A stretch of 64,000 nt of DNA. Origin: Halomarinibacterium sp041392125. GTDB taxonomy: Bacteria > Bacteroidota > Bacteroidia > Flavobacteriales > Flavobacteriaceae. The position numbers and the translations under genes were made by a program. The stretch's first letter is position 1, and every line of letters starts with the position of its first letter. Positions 8,038 through 16,222 of the stretch are shown one piece after another. The notes below the pieces were generated by a model. It saw only the letters and a list, made by a program, of their open reading frames with translations. It did not search any database and was not told the origin of the DNA. The stretch is from the NCBI GenBank assembly GCA_041392125.1, contig JAWKMR010000010.1:53601-117600 (forward strand), given 5' to 3'.

Positions 8038-9417
8038 TTGTACGCCATTTTAGACATAGAAACCACGGGGGGAAAATACAACGAAGAGGGAATTACCGAA
8101 ATTGCTATTTATAAATTTGATGGACATACCATTGTAGACCAATTTTGTAGTCTTATTAATCCCGAACGAAACATTCAGCCTTTTGTAGTAAATCTTACGG
8201 GAATCAACAATGAAATGCTTCGCAATGCTCCTAAGTTTTATGAAGTTGCCAAACGAATTATTGAAATCACCGAGGGATGTATTGTAGTAGCCCATAATGC
8301 CCAATTTGACAATAGAATCTTAACTACCGAGTTTGACCGACTGGGATACCCCTTTGAGAGAGATACCATTTGTACCGTAGAACTTGCCAAAAAATTAATT
8401 CCGGGAAAAGAGTCCTACAGCTTAGGGAAGTTAACCCGATCCCTGGGAATTCCTATTAGCGATCGGCATCGTGCCCAAGGAGACGCCATGGCTACAGTGA
8501 GTTTGTTTAAATTATTATTAGTAAAAGACACTTCCAAAGAAATCATTCAAAAAATGGTTCGGAAGGATCCAAAGCGTCAATTAGAACCAAAACTTTTAGA
8601 TCTTATTGAGCACGCTCCTACTGAAACGGGAGTCTATTATATGCACCGAAGCGATGGCTCCATCATCTACATTGGGAAGAGTAAAAACATAAAAAAAAGA
8701 ATCATTCAGCATTTTACGAATGATAATCGTAAATCGAAAAAAATACAACTGGAAGTTGCAGAAGTCACTTACGAAAAAACAGGAAGCGAGCTTATTGCCC
8801 TATTAAAGGAAAGTGAAGAGATAAAACGCAACAAACCTATCTACAACAGATCGTTACGCCGAAGCTTGTTTCAATATCAACTATCTTCCTTTCTAGATGA
8901 AAAGGGATATATTAATTTAAAAATTGAAAAGGCCGATAGCCGAAAAAAGGCCATTACTACGTTTACCAACTACCAGCAAGCAAAATCTTCTCTCTATCGT
9001 ATCACCGAGCAACACCAGCTTTGTCAGAAATTGACAGGCCTTTATGAAACTAAAACAAGTTGTTTCTTGCATAGCATTAAAGAATGCTATGGAGCCTGTA
9101 TAGAGAAAGAACCTGCAAATGAATACAATGAACGCGTAAAAGCCTTTTTACAAAATAATAGCTATGCCAATAAACATATGCTAATTATTGATAGAGGGAG
9201 AGATATTGATGAGCGATCTGCCATTTTAATTGAAAACGGAAAATATATTGGCTTTGGTTTCTTCAACTTAAACTACCAAATCAACAATCCTGAGGTTCTA
9301 AAAAGCATTATTACTCCCATGCAAGACAATAGAGACTCGCAGCATATTATCCAGTCGTATCTTCGGAAAAACAAAGTGCTTAAAATTGTAAATTTAACTC
9401 CAGATACGGTAGATTAA
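8038..9417 (+). CDS. DEDDh exonuclease fused to GIY-YIG (UvrC-like) endonuclease
   Basis: This 459-residue two-domain nuclease has an N-terminal DnaQ-type 3'-5' exonuclease: D6 and E8 in DIETTG, D91 in HNAQFDN, and H144 and D149 in HRAQGD. After a linker comes a GIY-YIG nuclease domain (GVYYM at 198-202, YIGKS at 211-215). A UvrC-like region with paired cysteines (CYGAC) follows. This is the Cho/UvrC-related architecture found in many bacteria (for example mycobacteria), probably for DNA repair incision and trimming. The start is TTG; no in-frame ATG would preserve the first catalytic strand. It is probably monocistronic, being 41 bases before the channel gene. Confidence 0.88.
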   Translation: MYAILDIETTGGKYNEEGITEIAIYKFDGHTIVDQFCSLINPERNIQPFVVNLTGINNEMLRNAPKFYEVAKRIIEITEGCIVVAHNAQFDNRILTTEFDRLGYPFERDTICTVELAKKLIPGKESYSLGKLTRSLGIPISDRHRAQGDAMATVSLFKLLLVKDTSKEIIQKMVRKDPKRQLEPKLLDLIEHAPTETGVYYMHRSDGSIIYIGKSKNIKKRIIQHFTNDNRKSKKIQLEVAEVTYEKTGSELIALLKESEEIKRNKPIYNRSLRRSLFQYQLSSFLDEKGYINLKIEKADSRKKAITTFTNYQQAKSSLYRITEQHQLCQKLTGLYETKTSCFLHSIKECYGACIEKEPANEYNERVKAFLQNNSYANKHMLIIDRGRDIDERSAILIENGKYIGFGFFNLNYQINNPEVLKSIITPMQDNRDSQHIIQSYLRKNKVLKIVNLTPDTVD

Positions 9418-9458
9418 GGAAACTTACGTATTTTTAGATCACAAAAGAGGCTCATCTC

Positions 9459-10295
9459 ATGGCAAAAGCGTATAGTGCTTGGCGCAAAAGAATACACGAC
9501 ATTATCTATGAAGCAGACACTCCTTCCGGGAAATTGTTCGATATAGTTTTATTGATTCTTATTCTGTTAAGTATCATTTTTGTAATGATTGAAAGTGTAA
9601 GAGGTCTTGCGCCTAGGACATATGATTTACTTTATATTGGAGAGTGGGTCATTACCATTTTCTTTTCTATAGAATATATATTACGAATCATTTCAGTAAA
9701 AAAACCTTGGAATTATATTTTCAGTTTTTATGGAATTATAGATTTACTCTCAACCATCCCTTTGTATCTATCCTTTATTTTGGCAGGAAGCAACTATTTA
9801 CTTACTGTAAGAGCATTACGATTGCTTCGGGTTTTCAGAATTCTTAAAATTACGCGCTACATAGGCGAATCGAACAAATTAAAAATTGCCTTGCTACAAA
9901 GTCGTGCGAAAATTCTGGTTTTTCTTTTTGCTGTACTTATTACCGCTGTTATTGCCGGAACATTAATGTATCTCATAGAAGGAGAAGAAAACGGCTTTAC
10001 AAGCATCCCAAGAAGTGTGTATTGGTGTATTGTAACCCTTACCACGGTTGGCTTTGGCGATATTGCTCCTGCAACCCCAATTGGGCAATTTTTAGCGACC
10101 ATTATCATGATTTTAGGTTACGGAATTATTGCCGTACCCACCGGTATTGTAAGTGCAGAATATACTCGCAGTAAAGACTCAAATTACGTGCACGTAAATA
10201 CTCAATCATGCCCCAATTGTAATGCTTCTAAGCACCGAGACGATGCCGATTTTTGCTATAATTGTGGTGAAAGACTAAACACAGAAGATAGCTAA
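9459..10295 (+). CDS. voltage-gated-type potassium channel with C-terminal zinc ribbon
   Basis: This 278-residue ion transporter has six membrane segments. S4 carries regularly spaced arginines (RALRLLRVFRILK, 118-130). The selectivity filter TVGFGD is at 196-201, between the pore helix and S6. Unlike the simplest Kv channels, its cytosolic tail ends in a predicted zinc ribbon with C251, C254, C266 and C269 (CxxC-x11-CxxC). It should conduct K+ across the inner membrane. The ribbon could mediate assembly or sensing, but that is inference. Its stop TAA overlaps the miaA ATG by one base, so the two are translationally coupled. Confidence 0.9.
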   Translation: MAKAYSAWRKRIHDIIYEADTPSGKLFDIVLLILILLSIIFVMIESVRGLAPRTYDLLYIGEWVITIFFSIEYILRIISVKKPWNYIFSFYGIIDLLSTIPLYLSFILAGSNYLLTVRALRLLRVFRILKITRYIGESNKLKIALLQSRAKILVFLFAVLITAVIAGTLMYLIEGEENGFTSIPRSVYWCIVTLTTVGFGDIAPATPIGQFLATIIMILGYGIIAVPTGIVSAEYTRSKDSNYVHVNTQSCPNCNASKHRDDADFCYNCGERLNTEDS

Positions 10296-11212
10296 TGTCT
10301 TTTGAAAGCCCTTTTTTAATCTGCATTGTAGGCCCTACAGCAATAGGTAAAACAAGGCTTTCCATTGCATTGGCAAAAGCTTTTTCTACTGAAATAATTT
10401 CGGCAGATTCCCGACAATTTTACAAAGAAATGACCATTGGTACTGCAGTGCCTTCGGAAAAAGAATTAGTAGCTGCCAAACATCATTTTATTCAAAACAA
10501 AAGCATTTTTGAAAATTACAGCGTGGGTGATTTTGAACGGGATGCTATGGAATTACTTAATCATCTTTTCAAAAAACATTCCATCGTGATTATGGTAGGA
10601 GGTTCGGGCTTGTATGTAGATGCCGTGGTTAACGGGCTGGATAACTTTCCTGAAATCTCAGAAACGATACGCAAAAAACTAATTGCCGAATTTGAGAAAA
10701 ATGGAATAGTACCGCTTCAAGAAGAGTTAAAAAAGGTAGATCCAATTTACTATCATGAGGTAGATATTCACAACCATCAGCGGGTAATACGAGCATTGGA
10801 AGTATATAGAGGAAGTGGAATGCCTTTTTCCAATTTCAGAAAAAAGAAAAAAAGTAACAGGGCATTTCAAACACTTTATATTGGTCTTCAAGCAGATCGT
10901 GAGGTTGTTTATTCCCGAATAAATGAAAGAGTAGATTTAATGATGCAAGAAGGATTGTTGGAAGAAGCACAAGGATTGTTTCGTTTTAAGGAACTGAATG
11001 CCTTACAAACGGTGGGGTATCGAGAACTTTTTAATTATTTTGATGGAACTACAACACTGGAAGAAGCCATTTCAGAAATTAAAAAGAATACCCGAAGATT
11101 TTCCAAAAGACAACTTACATGGTTTAAAAAAAACCCGGATATTATCTGGTTTGATTATGACAAACCCGTTTCAGAAATTACAACTTTTATAAAAAAAGCC
11201 CTCTCCCGATAA
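10295..11212 (+). CDS. miaA: tRNA dimethylallyltransferase
   Basis: This 305-residue enzyme adds a dimethylallyl group from DMAPP to N6 of A37 in tRNAs reading UNN codons. The P-loop GPTAIGKT (13-20), DSRQFYKEM, GGSGLYVDAV and the C-terminal tRNA-binding RRFSKRQLTWFKKN are all characteristic. The start ATG shares one base with the stop of the channel gene. The last codons and the stop TAA sit inside the terminator hairpin at 11194-11227, with the stop at the loop. Confidence 0.95.
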   Translation: MSFESPFLICIVGPTAIGKTRLSIALAKAFSTEIISADSRQFYKEMTIGTAVPSEKELVAAKHHFIQNKSIFENYSVGDFERDAMELLNHLFKKHSIVIMVGGSGLYVDAVVNGLDNFPEISETIRKKLIAEFEKNGIVPLQEELKKVDPIYYHEVDIHNHQRVIRALEVYRGSGMPFSNFRKKKKSNRAFQTLYIGLQADREVVYSRINERVDLMMQEGLLEEAQGLFRFKELNALQTVGYRELFNYFDGTTTLEEAISEIKKNTRRFSKRQLTWFKKNPDIIWFDYDKPVSEITTFIKKALSR

Positions 11213-11227
11213 AGGGAAGGGCTTTCT
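11194..11227. terminator. bidirectional terminator overlapping the end of miaA
   Basis: AAAGCCCT..TCCC pairs with GGGAAGGGCTTT (one bulged base) around a GATAAA loop that contains part of the miaA stop codon. On the minus strand it is followed by seven T, so it also ends the convergent response-regulator transcript. The plus-strand T run is weaker (TTTCTT). Confidence 0.8.
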
Positions 11228-11248
11228 TCACTTAATACTTTAAAAATT

Positions 11249-11965
11249 TTAAAGGTCTACCTCGCTTTTTACCACCAAGCGGAAACCTTCCCCATGAATG
11301 TTGATAATTTCAACATCGTCATCTTTGCTTAGGTATTTTCGGAGTTTTGCAATGTACACGTCCATACTTCGGGAAGTGAAATAATTATCATCTCTCCAAA
11401 TTTTGGTGAGGGCTAATTCGCGGGGCATTAAATCGTTTTTATGTAATGCCAGAAGGCGAAGCAAATCGTTCTCTTTGGGAGAAAGTTTAATAGGAGATTC
11501 TCCTTTATAGGTAAGAAATCGAAGCTTCGAGTTAAGCTGAAAGTTACCAATAGTAAAATCGAATTGTTTACTATCTGCAATAGAATCGGTTGCTTTGCGC
11601 TGCACAATGGCTTTAATTTTCATGAGTAATACCTCACTGTCAAAAGGTTTATTAAGGTAATCATCGGCTCCTACTTTGTAGCCTTTAATAACATCTTCCT
11701 TGAGGGCTTTCGCTGTGAGAAAAATAATAGGCACATCCTGATTTTTTTCTCTTATCTCTTTTGCCAATGTAAACCCATCTTTATAGGGCATCATGACATC
11801 GAGAATACAAAGATCGTAGTCATCTTTTTTAAATTTTTCGAAACCTTCCATTCCATTTTTGGCATGAGTTACCGCATAATCATGCATGGTCAAGTAATCT
11901 TTTAAAACGGTTCCGAAGTTTGGGTCATCTTCAACTAATAGAATTTTTTTGTTTACAGTTTCCAT
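11249..11965 (-). CDS. rprY: OmpR-family response regulator (RprY-like)
   Basis: This 238-residue protein has an N-terminal receiver with acidic pocket VEDD (11-14), phosphoacceptor D56 in LCILDVMMP and the conserved Thr/Lys of FLTAK. A C-terminal winged-helix Trans_reg_C domain follows (SPKENDLLRLLALHKNDLMPRE, then the SMDVYIAKLRKYL recognition helix). Sequence pattern and gene order fit the Bacteroidota RprXY system, which in relatives is linked to stress and redox responses. That role is inference here. It lies 3 bases after the kinase gene and they form one operon. Confidence 0.88.
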   Translation of the reverse strand: METVNKKILLVEDDPNFGTVLKDYLTMHDYAVTHAKNGMEGFEKFKKDDYDLCILDVMMPYKDGFTLAKEIREKNQDVPIIFLTAKALKEDVIKGYKVGADDYLNKPFDSEVLLMKIKAIVQRKATDSIADSKQFDFTIGNFQLNSKLRFLTYKGESPIKLSPKENDLLRLLALHKNDLMPRELALTKIWRDDNYFTSRSMDVYIAKLRKYLSKDDDVEIINIHGEGFRLVVKSEVDL

Positions 11966-11968
11966 ATT

Positions 11969-13531
11969 TTAAGATATTAAGTGCATTTTAATGGTGAAGG
12001 TACTTCCCTTTCCCTTCTCACTATCTACGAATATTTCGGCGTTATGGTCTTCCAATATTTTTTTAACGTATGAAAGACCAAGTCCATGTCCCTTTACATT
12101 GTGAACATCGCCGGTGTGTTCGCGATAGAATTTTTCAAATATTTTCTTTTGTACATTTTTACTCATTCCCATACCTTGATCTTTTATGGTAAGTAAAATG
12201 GTGTTTTTTACATTTTCGGTATGAATATCTATTTTAGGCTCTCCTTCAGAATATTTAATGGCATTGTCTAAAATATTAACCACCACATTGGTAAGGTGTA
12301 AGTCGTTCCCCAAGACAGAAGATTTCATTGCTTCAAAATTTGTTTTCACATAGCCTCCCCTATCTTCAATAATCAAACTTACATGGGTAATGGCATCTTC
12401 TACTATATCGTGCAATTTGATACGTGCTTTGGGAAGGTCTAGTTCATTCTTTTCAAGTTTTGAAATGCGTAAAACATTTTCTACCTGGGCATGCATCCGT
12501 CTATTCTCTTCGCGAATCATTTTCAAATAGCGTTCAATAAATTCTTTATTCTCTGCAACCTTCGGATTCTTTAACGCATCTAAAGCCAAATTAATTGTAG
12601 CAATAGGGGTTTTAAACTCGTGGGTCATGTTATTGATGAAATCGGTTTTAATTTGAGAAATCTGTCGTTGTTTAAAAAGTTGTTTCAATGCGTTTGAATA
12701 AGCTAAAATGATAACTCCTGTAAAGGCTAGTGACAGTAATGCCATCCCTAATATGGAGTTTAATACTTCTTTACCTTTGTCTGAAAAATTTACATAAAGT
12801 TGGTAATTTGTTTTAAAAGTATCATTTACAAACAAAGGGACTCCATAGGTACTCACCGGATCCAATTTAAAATCGGTGGAGCGAATTTTTGTGGCTAATT
12901 CATTGCTATAAACCGCAAATTCAAATTTTGATTTAATTCCTCTTTCTCTTGCTTCTTCGGCAATAATTTTTTCAAGATCTTTGGAAGATACTCTATTGTG
13001 AATGGGTGTTTTGGAGGTAATATTACTCACAGCTTCTTCAAACTGACGTTTCTCAAAATCACGCATCCTATTGAAGTCTATTTTTGTTTCTTCAATAAAA
13101 CCACTTCCATCGGGTCTTCCAATTATTTTGGTGGTCTTCTTTTTATTGGTAATTTTTTTGAACTGAATACTATCAAATTCAGTATCCAAAAAAAATGAAG
13201 AAAGTTTATAATCTTCTTCTATAATCCCATCTGAAAAAATAACCGTTTCGTTTTTATTTTCATTGGCAATTCGGTAAATAAGCTCACTTACACTAACATT
13301 TTCCGGAACGTCCAGACTATCTACAAGCCCGCTATATAATTTATAGTAATTTTCCGTTTCTTGTAATTGTACTTTTTTTGCTACTTCAATAAGAATTTGC
13401 CTAACACTAAGTGTAAACTGATCTTCTTTTGCTTGATAAGCATTATTAATCCAATATCCTTGAACAAAAATAATCCCTAAGAGAGACAAAGACATGGAAC
13501 CAATAAGAAGCGCAAAGAGCTTTTTGTTCAT
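11969..13531 (-). CDS. rprX: sensor histidine kinase (RprX-like)
   Basis: This 520-residue inner membrane kinase has TM1 near residues 6-24, a periplasmic sensor domain (about 25-257) and TM2 near 258-277. The dimerisation/phosphoacceptor helix has H304 in NNMTHEFKTPI. The HATPase_c domain shows N-box NILDNAIKYS, DQGMGMS and GHGLGLSYVK. It should phosphorylate the regulator encoded 3 bases downstream. A TAATTTTG -7 element lies only 4 bases before the ATG, and a 9-base inverted repeat lies just upstream of that, suggesting autoregulation of a leaderless transcript. Confidence 0.88.
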   Translation of the reverse strand: MNKKLFALLIGSMSLSLLGIIFVQGYWINNAYQAKEDQFTLSVRQILIEVAKKVQLQETENYYKLYSGLVDSLDVPENVSVSELIYRIANENKNETVIFSDGIIEEDYKLSSFFLDTEFDSIQFKKITNKKKTTKIIGRPDGSGFIEETKIDFNRMRDFEKRQFEEAVSNITSKTPIHNRVSSKDLEKIIAEEARERGIKSKFEFAVYSNELATKIRSTDFKLDPVSTYGVPLFVNDTFKTNYQLYVNFSDKGKEVLNSILGMALLSLAFTGVIILAYSNALKQLFKQRQISQIKTDFINNMTHEFKTPIATINLALDALKNPKVAENKEFIERYLKMIREENRRMHAQVENVLRISKLEKNELDLPKARIKLHDIVEDAITHVSLIIEDRGGYVKTNFEAMKSSVLGNDLHLTNVVVNILDNAIKYSEGEPKIDIHTENVKNTILLTIKDQGMGMSKNVQKKIFEKFYREHTGDVHNVKGHGLGLSYVKKILEDHNAEIFVDSEKGKGSTFTIKMHLIS

Positions 13532-13535
13532 ATCT

Positions 13536-13543
13536 CAAAATTA
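13536..13543 (-). promoter_or_regulatory. -7 promoter element of the histidine kinase gene
   Basis: The minus strand reads TAATTTTG, an exact TAnnTTTG match, with four bases between it and the ATG. Transcription would start at or next to the start codon. Confidence 0.55.
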
Positions 13544-13548
13544 AGATT

Positions 13549-13586
13549 TTAACATTTAGATTTCTTTCCATTTAACCAAATGTTAA
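13549..13586. promoter_or_regulatory. inverted repeat at the -33 position of the rprXY promoter
   Basis: TTAACATTT (13549-13557) and AAATGTTAA (13578-13586) are perfect 9-base arms separated by 20 bases. They lie just upstream of the kinase -7 element, where the -33 box should be. No T run follows, so it is more likely an operator than a terminator. A TTTAAC word also occurs between the arms. Confidence 0.4.
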
Positions 13587-13610
13587 CAGAACTATGTAAT
13601 TTTTAAAAAT

Positions 13611-14192
13611 TTAACCCTTTATAATTTGATGGTGTATTTGAAGTACTTGACGTTTTGTATCCTCAACATGGATATTTGAAATTATGAAGTTTGAAAGGGG
13701 AATTTTTTTTTCGTCCGGCCATTGATGGCTCATCCGGGCTTTAATGTTTTTTTGTGTGGTTTTATCTCGTTTCAGAATTCTTTCGATACGGATATCTTCG
13801 GGCGCTGTAACTAAAATCATTAAGTCGCACTCTTTATATCCTTCGTTTTCAAAAAGAATAGCCGCTTCTTTTATACAATAAGGCCCTTTTTGTTTTTTTA
13901 CCCAACGAGTAAAATGTTGTCTTACTTTGGGGTGAATGATTTTATTTACTTCGGAAAGTAACGCCGCATTGTTAAATATTTTATCGGCCACATACGCACT
14001 GTTAATTCCATTTTCAGTGAAAGATTTTTCTCCTAATAACGCTATAATTTTTCTGCGAATTACTTTAGAAGTATTGGTAATTCTTTTGCCTTCAATGTCT
14101 GCAATATAAACCGGCACTCCAAGAGTTTCGAAAAAGCCTGCCACGGTGCTTTTACCACTACCTATGCCCCCGGTAAGTCCAACTATTTTCAA
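13611..14192 (-). CDS. coaE: dephospho-CoA kinase
   Basis: This 193-residue P-loop kinase (GGIGSGKST at 8-16) phosphorylates the 3'-hydroxyl of dephospho-CoA, the last step of CoA synthesis. Other marks are VPVYIADIEGK (substrate-binding acidic residue), EAAILFENE and the lid RDKTTQKNIKARMSHQ. It starts 2 bases after the YbbR-like gene, so both belong to one minus-strand operon. The upstream CoA step gene coaBC is also in this window (23695-24906). Confidence 0.94.
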   Translation of the reverse strand: MKIVGLTGGIGSGKSTVAGFFETLGVPVYIADIEGKRITNTSKVIRRKIIALLGEKSFTENGINSAYVADKIFNNAALLSEVNKIIHPKVRQHFTRWVKKQKGPYCIKEAAILFENEGYKECDLMILVTAPEDIRIERILKRDKTTQKNIKARMSHQWPDEKKIPLSNFIISNIHVEDTKRQVLQIHHQIIKG

Positions 14193-14194
14193 AA

Positions 14195-15139
14195 TTATTT
14201 AAATATTAAGAACTCTACTTTTTTTGTTTCCAGCTCCAAGTGTTGTAAATTGTCCGGAAAACGCACCAATTTTGGAATCATAAAACTTCCCTCCTCAATT
14301 CGTTCAGAGAAATCGCAAACCACATCAAAATCCTCAGCTTGTATAGAACCGAAATCTTTCAAAGAAACATCAAACGTAATTCCTATTTTCTCAGGAAATA
14401 ACTTTAGGTTTATTTCTTCAGGAACATTTTTTACCTCCAATGGTATTTCTAACCTCATTTGCGAAAACTCCTCAACATTCATCGTAATTTTAGCACTGGA
14501 GGAAGAAAGTGAAAGATTTTTATTTTTTATAGGAATTAACGCAACTGATTCCTCAAAACTTTCAGAAAGTTCCTTTTTTTTCAAAATCTTGGTACTTATT
14601 TGATTAATGGTGTCTAACTCTTCCAAGGGGCCCCGAATTAAAACAGAATCCGGTATAATTTGAATTTCTCCTTGCTGAAAATAGCCATCCTTGAAAGAAA
14701 TTTCAGAACGAAGTACTACAGGTACTTTTTTGGATGCATTTTTATCTAAATGAATGATTAATTCAGAAACCGAAATAGTCTTAATTTCGGTAATATTCAA
14801 TTGTTTAGAACTTAATTTTTGCAATTCCTGAAGAGGAATAACAATGATACTGTCTCCTTCTTTATAATATTGTTCAAGATCAATTTTTAAAGTTGTCTTT
14901 TTTATTTTATGAGAAAGCAATTGAAAGCCATTTCCTGCGAGCTCGAAACTAATTTTTTTTAACGTATTATCAGCTACTACAATAGTGTTAGGAACGGAAA
15001 CATATTCAATGTTTGCAGTTAAAACTGCTTGTGTATCTTGTGAAAACTTCGTTAGAAACCAGAAAAGAGTTGCTAAAAAAAGAAATACAAAAAACGAACG
15101 TATTTTAGGATTTTTATTTTTGGAATTTTCTGACACCAT
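14195..15139 (-). CDS. YbbR-like domain protein
   Basis: This 314-residue protein has one N-terminal membrane segment (about residues 12-29, FFVFLFLATLFWFLTKF). Tandem YbbR-like beta domains follow; VLIRGPLEELDTINQI is the typical YbbR phrase. It is anchored in the inner membrane with the bulk outside the cytosol. YbbR proteins are often encoded near DNA, cell-wall or c-di-AMP functions. The partner here is coaE, 2 bases downstream. No catalytic residues are apparent. Confidence 0.8.
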   Translation of the reverse strand: MVSENSKNKNPKIRSFFVFLFLATLFWFLTKFSQDTQAVLTANIEYVSVPNTIVVADNTLKKISFELAGNGFQLLSHKIKKTTLKIDLEQYYKEGDSIIVIPLQELQKLSSKQLNITEIKTISVSELIIHLDKNASKKVPVVLRSEISFKDGYFQQGEIQIIPDSVLIRGPLEELDTINQISTKILKKKELSESFEESVALIPIKNKNLSLSSSSAKITMNVEEFSQMRLEIPLEVKNVPEEINLKLFPEKIGITFDVSLKDFGSIQAEDFDVVCDFSERIEEGSFMIPKLVRFPDNLQHLELETKKVEFLIFK

Positions 15140-15148
15140 TCCCTAAAA

Positions 15149-16150
15149 TTAATCAAAAAATAACTGAGGAAATTGCTGCTTTGGGTTTTTCTTTAAAAGT
15201 TTTAGATAAAATGAAGATTTTAGAAAGGCCATTCCATAACCAAAAAATTGCACAAATACTGCAATAACTGATAAAAATCCTACGTAAACATTTTTATTTT
15301 TAATACTGCAGTCTACAAAAATAAGTGCTAAATAAATAAGCAAAGGAATAAAAAAGAAATAGTTTACAAACAAAGAAAGTAGTATTGAAACCACTACAAA
15401 AACAACAAATAAGCTAGGAAACCAAAAGGTGATTTTTTGAGATTTCGGGTGCCAGATATTTAAAATGGGTCTTACCAAACCAAATTTCTTAACTTGTGTA
15501 TAGAATTTTTTCCAAGAAATTCTTCGCTTATGATACACAAAAGCATTAGGGATAAATGTTGTTTTAAATCCTGATTGTAGTATGCGATGTGACAAATCGG
15601 GGTCTTCACCCGGATGAATTTTGGAAAAACCGCCTGTTACCTCAAAGGCTTTTTTTGAAATCCCCATATTAAAACTTCTGGGTTCAAATTTTTGAACACT
15701 TCTTGATTTACCGCGAATACCACCCGTGGTAAGAAAAGAGGTCATACTATAATTAATAGCTTTTTGAAGTGATGTAAAAGAAGGATGAGCAGCATCTGCT
15801 CCACCAAAACAATCTACAAATGTTATGGAGAGATATTTTTTTACCGTAACAAAATAGTGAGACGGTAATAAGCAATCTGAGTCTAGTATAATGAAATAAT
15901 TACCATTAGCATGTTGCATTCCATAATTTCTGGAATCACCAGGCCCGCTATTTGATTTAAAAAAGTACGATATATTAAGTTGCGACATAAATGTTTCAAC
16001 AATACTCTGCGAGGATATGCTGGAACCGTCTTCAATAATAATAATTTCAAATTCAGAATTTCCTTCCACTTTTAAAAAGCTATCAAGTAACTCTTGTATT
16101 TCATCGGGGCGATTATAAACAGGAATAATAAAGGAAAAGGATACTTGCAT
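15149..16150 (-). CDS. family 2 glycosyltransferase, membrane-associated
   Basis: Taking the ATG at 16150, the product has 333 residues. The GT-A domain shows FIIPVYNRPDE at the start, IIIEDGS and a DxD-like ILDSDCLLP, then HPGEDPDLSHRI, typical of inverting family 2 enzymes. Two or three hydrophobic segments follow after residue ~240 (FPSLFVVFVVVSILLSLF and further), placing it at the inner membrane. The donor and acceptor are unknown; envelope polysaccharide is likely. An upstream in-frame TTG at 16168 lies before the -7 element and is rejected. The -7 element sits 5 bases before this ATG. Confidence 0.85.
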   Translation of the reverse strand: MQVSFSFIIPVYNRPDEIQELLDSFLKVEGNSEFEIIIIEDGSSISSQSIVETFMSQLNISYFFKSNSGPGDSRNYGMQHANGNYFIILDSDCLLPSHYFVTVKKYLSITFVDCFGGADAAHPSFTSLQKAINYSMTSFLTTGGIRGKSRSVQKFEPRSFNMGISKKAFEVTGGFSKIHPGEDPDLSHRILQSGFKTTFIPNAFVYHKRRISWKKFYTQVKKFGLVRPILNIWHPKSQKITFWFPSLFVVFVVVSILLSLFVNYFFFIPLLIYLALIFVDCSIKNKNVYVGFLSVIAVFVQFFGYGMAFLKSSFYLKLLKKNPKQQFPQLFFD

Positions 16151-16155
16151 ACCCA

Positions 16156-16163
16156 CAAAAATA
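16156..16163 (-). promoter_or_regulatory. -7 promoter element of the glycosyltransferase gene
   Basis: The minus strand reads TATTTTTG, an exact match, 5 bases before the ATG at 16150 and directly after the T run of the upstream gene's terminator. Confidence 0.55.
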
Positions 16164-16170
16164 CACAATA

Positions 16171-16203
16171 AAAAAAGCCACTCCGAAAATTGGAGTGGCT
16201 TTA
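16171..16203 (-). terminator. terminator of the large T9SS cargo gene
   Basis: AAAGCCACTCC and GGAGTGGCTTT form a perfect 11-base stem around a 7-base loop. On the minus strand a run of T follows, ending the transcript of the gene at 16223-20068. Confidence 0.9.
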
Positions 16204-16222
16204 AATTATAAATTAGAAAAAA

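Noticed and set aside
8038..9417. Exonuclease plus GIY-YIG gene as an anti-phage defence nuclease
   Set aside because: The UvrC-like segment and housekeeping neighbours favour DNA repair; no defence partner genes are present.
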